Notes under the pieces: generated by a model | Databases searched by the model: none | Seen by the model: the letters and a program-made list of their open reading frames with translations, nothing else | What the model was told of the DNA's origin: nothing | Program-made: the position numbers and the translations under genes | Source: an uncultured Clostridia bacterium | GTDB taxonomy: Bacteria; Bacillota; Clostridia; TANB77; CAG-508 | Assembly (NCBI GenBank): GCA_910589185.1 | Contig: CAJUSU010000022.1 | Location: forward strand, 1-24,202 | DNA length: 24,202 nucleotides | Reading direction: 5' to 3' | In this document: one piece after another, positions 23,303 through 24,202 of the stretch | How positions within the stretch are numbered: the first letter of the stretch is position 1 | Layout: each line of letters opens with the position of its first letter

Positions 23303-24202
23303 CTATATGCAAAAGCCTGGCGCAACACCAAAATCATAGAAAGACCAACCTGTTCCATTTCCTAACATTCCTTCTGGTATAAGTCCATCAAATGCTACAT
23401 CAGAGTAGGCAGCAGGTGAACGAAGCCACCAATAGTCAGCATTTCCTTTGCTATATTTAATACGATTAGTGCTGCTTATATTATAAGCCTCTTTTGCGTT
23501 ATTTTTATAATACAAGTACTGTTCTCCTTCTTTTGTTATAGCATATCCTCTCGTATCCCCTCCATTATTTCCATCATTAAATATCTCACTACTACTTAAT
23601 AACCATAAATAATCATTACTTATAGTTACACTACTTGCATCATTATATGTTTTAATATATTGCTTCTTTACTTGTTTGATATAACTATTATTGTTTAATT
23701 GACCTCTTCCATTTAAACCTTCTAAAAATGTTCTCATTTCTGTTGTTGCCCAACCGTTTACATTTGTTGAAGTATCAGTACTTGTTCCGTTCATATTATG
23801 TGTTCCTAGGCAATCATAAAACTCAAAACTAATACTTGCCTTTTCATGTGTTCCACCATAAACTGTTTGGTCCACTAAATCATCATGTTTAAAACCTAGC
23901 ACTCTTACTCTTCTAACTTCTCCATTATATTCTGCTTCAAAAATATCTCCTGGTTTAATAGTGTATCTTTTTCCGTCTATTACTACTTTTACTTCTTCTG
24001 TTTCACTTGTAACACTATCGTCTTTCGCAATTTCTTTTGCGATTTTCTCAATTATTGCCCAATCTCCTTTAATATTTTCAATTGGTGCATCTGTTGGTTC
24101 TGTTTGCGTTGGTGGAGTTACTGTATTATCTCCATATTCTTCTTTTAACTTATTAGCTAATTCCTCTAAATACTCTTGTTCATTTTTTACTGCTTCTTCT
24201 GT
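23303..24202 (-). CDS. DUF6273-containing protein, C-terminal part (5' end beyond window)
   Basis: The open frame enters at the right edge and runs 299 codons to a TAG at 23303. No start can be assigned: the first methionine-like codons inside (for example the GTG at 23902) lie in the middle of a continuous frame. The first visible 30 residues are charged and helical (EEAVKNEQEYLEELANKLKE), then a Thr/Pro-rich linker, a small beta region (EEVKVVIDGKRYTIKPGD), and a C-terminal domain with YDCLGTHNMNG, WATTEMRTFLEG, the diagnostic YWWLRSPAAYSDVAF and the final GVAPGFCI. This matches DUF6273. In gut Clostridia this domain often follows a type IV prepilin-like N-terminus, so this may be a pilin-like surface protein; that end is not visible. 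Confidence 0.85.
   Translation of the reverse strand, partial: TEEAVKNEQEYLEELANKLKEEYGDNTVTPPTQTEPTDAPIENIKGDWAIIEKIAKEIAKDDSVTSETEEVKVVIDGKRYTIKPGDIFEAEYNGEVRRVRVLGFKHDDLVDQTVYGGTHEKASISFEFYDCLGTHNMNGTSTDTSTNVNGWATTEMRTFLEGLNGRGQLNNNSYIKQVKKQYIKTYNDASSVTISNDYLWLLSSSEIFNDGNNGGDTRGYAITKEGEQYLYYKNNAKEAYNISSTNRIKYSKGNADYWWLRSPAAYSDVAFDGLIPEGMLGNGTGWSFYDFGVAPGFCI

Noticed and set aside
1..24202. tRNA or rRNA genes, CRISPR arrays, insertion sequences, phage genes
   Set aside because: No cloverleaf-like sequence with CCA end, no regular repeat-spacer pattern, no transposase or integrase frame and no terminal repeats were seen.

Overview
The window is AT-rich, low-GC Gram-positive DNA. It carries a str operon, TrmFO, a meso-DAP type MurE, a SpoVD-like penicillin-binding protein with one PASTA domain, and a DUF6273 protein of the kind common in gut Clostridia. 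Promoters are near-consensus sigma-A types with 17-nt spacers. I infer an uncultured, probably spore-lineage member of Clostridia; no marker here fixes the family.

Layout. 1-3917 (minus): str operon rpsL-rpsG-fusA-tuf (tuf partial), with promoters before rpsL and tuf and a structured rpsL-rpsG spacer. 4013-5505 (plus): a two-gene operon of unknown function (48-aa acidic protein, 384-aa coiled-coil protein); each gene has a strong Shine-Dalgarno separated from its start by a hairpin. 5506-12714 (minus): trmFO, a SNF2-family ATPase, topA and a small DUF6514-like gene, mostly with their own promoters. 12756-19809 (minus): division and wall cluster spoVD-murE-mraY-ftsW-murG. 19934-20384 (plus): a Cu/Zn superoxide dismutase-like gene. 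20389-23215 (minus): a DHHW-MBOAT pair, probably a surface O-acetylation system. 23239-24202 (minus): 3' part of a DUF6273 gene.

Main result. Four genes (SNF2, ftsW, spoVD and the SOD gene) need a +1 reading-frame shift to give their family-conserved sequence, and in every case the shift falls exactly on an in-frame CGG codon: the C is skipped and reading resumes at GGN (Gly). I searched every coding region of the window by eye for in-frame CGG and found only these four. CGG therefore behaves here not as arginine but as a +1 frameshift signal, or equivalently CGGN is read as a four-base glycine codon. CGA, CGC and CGT are used as ordinary Arg codons. The ftsW case is hidden, because the unshifted frame stays open for 23 codons and ends in a plausible ATGA overlap with murG; only the shifted frame gives the conserved FtsW/SpoVE C-terminus. 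Gene callers will report SNF2, spoVD and SOD as broken genes and ftsW with a wrong tail.

All coordinates and motif readings were made by eye; no database search, folding or codon count was run.
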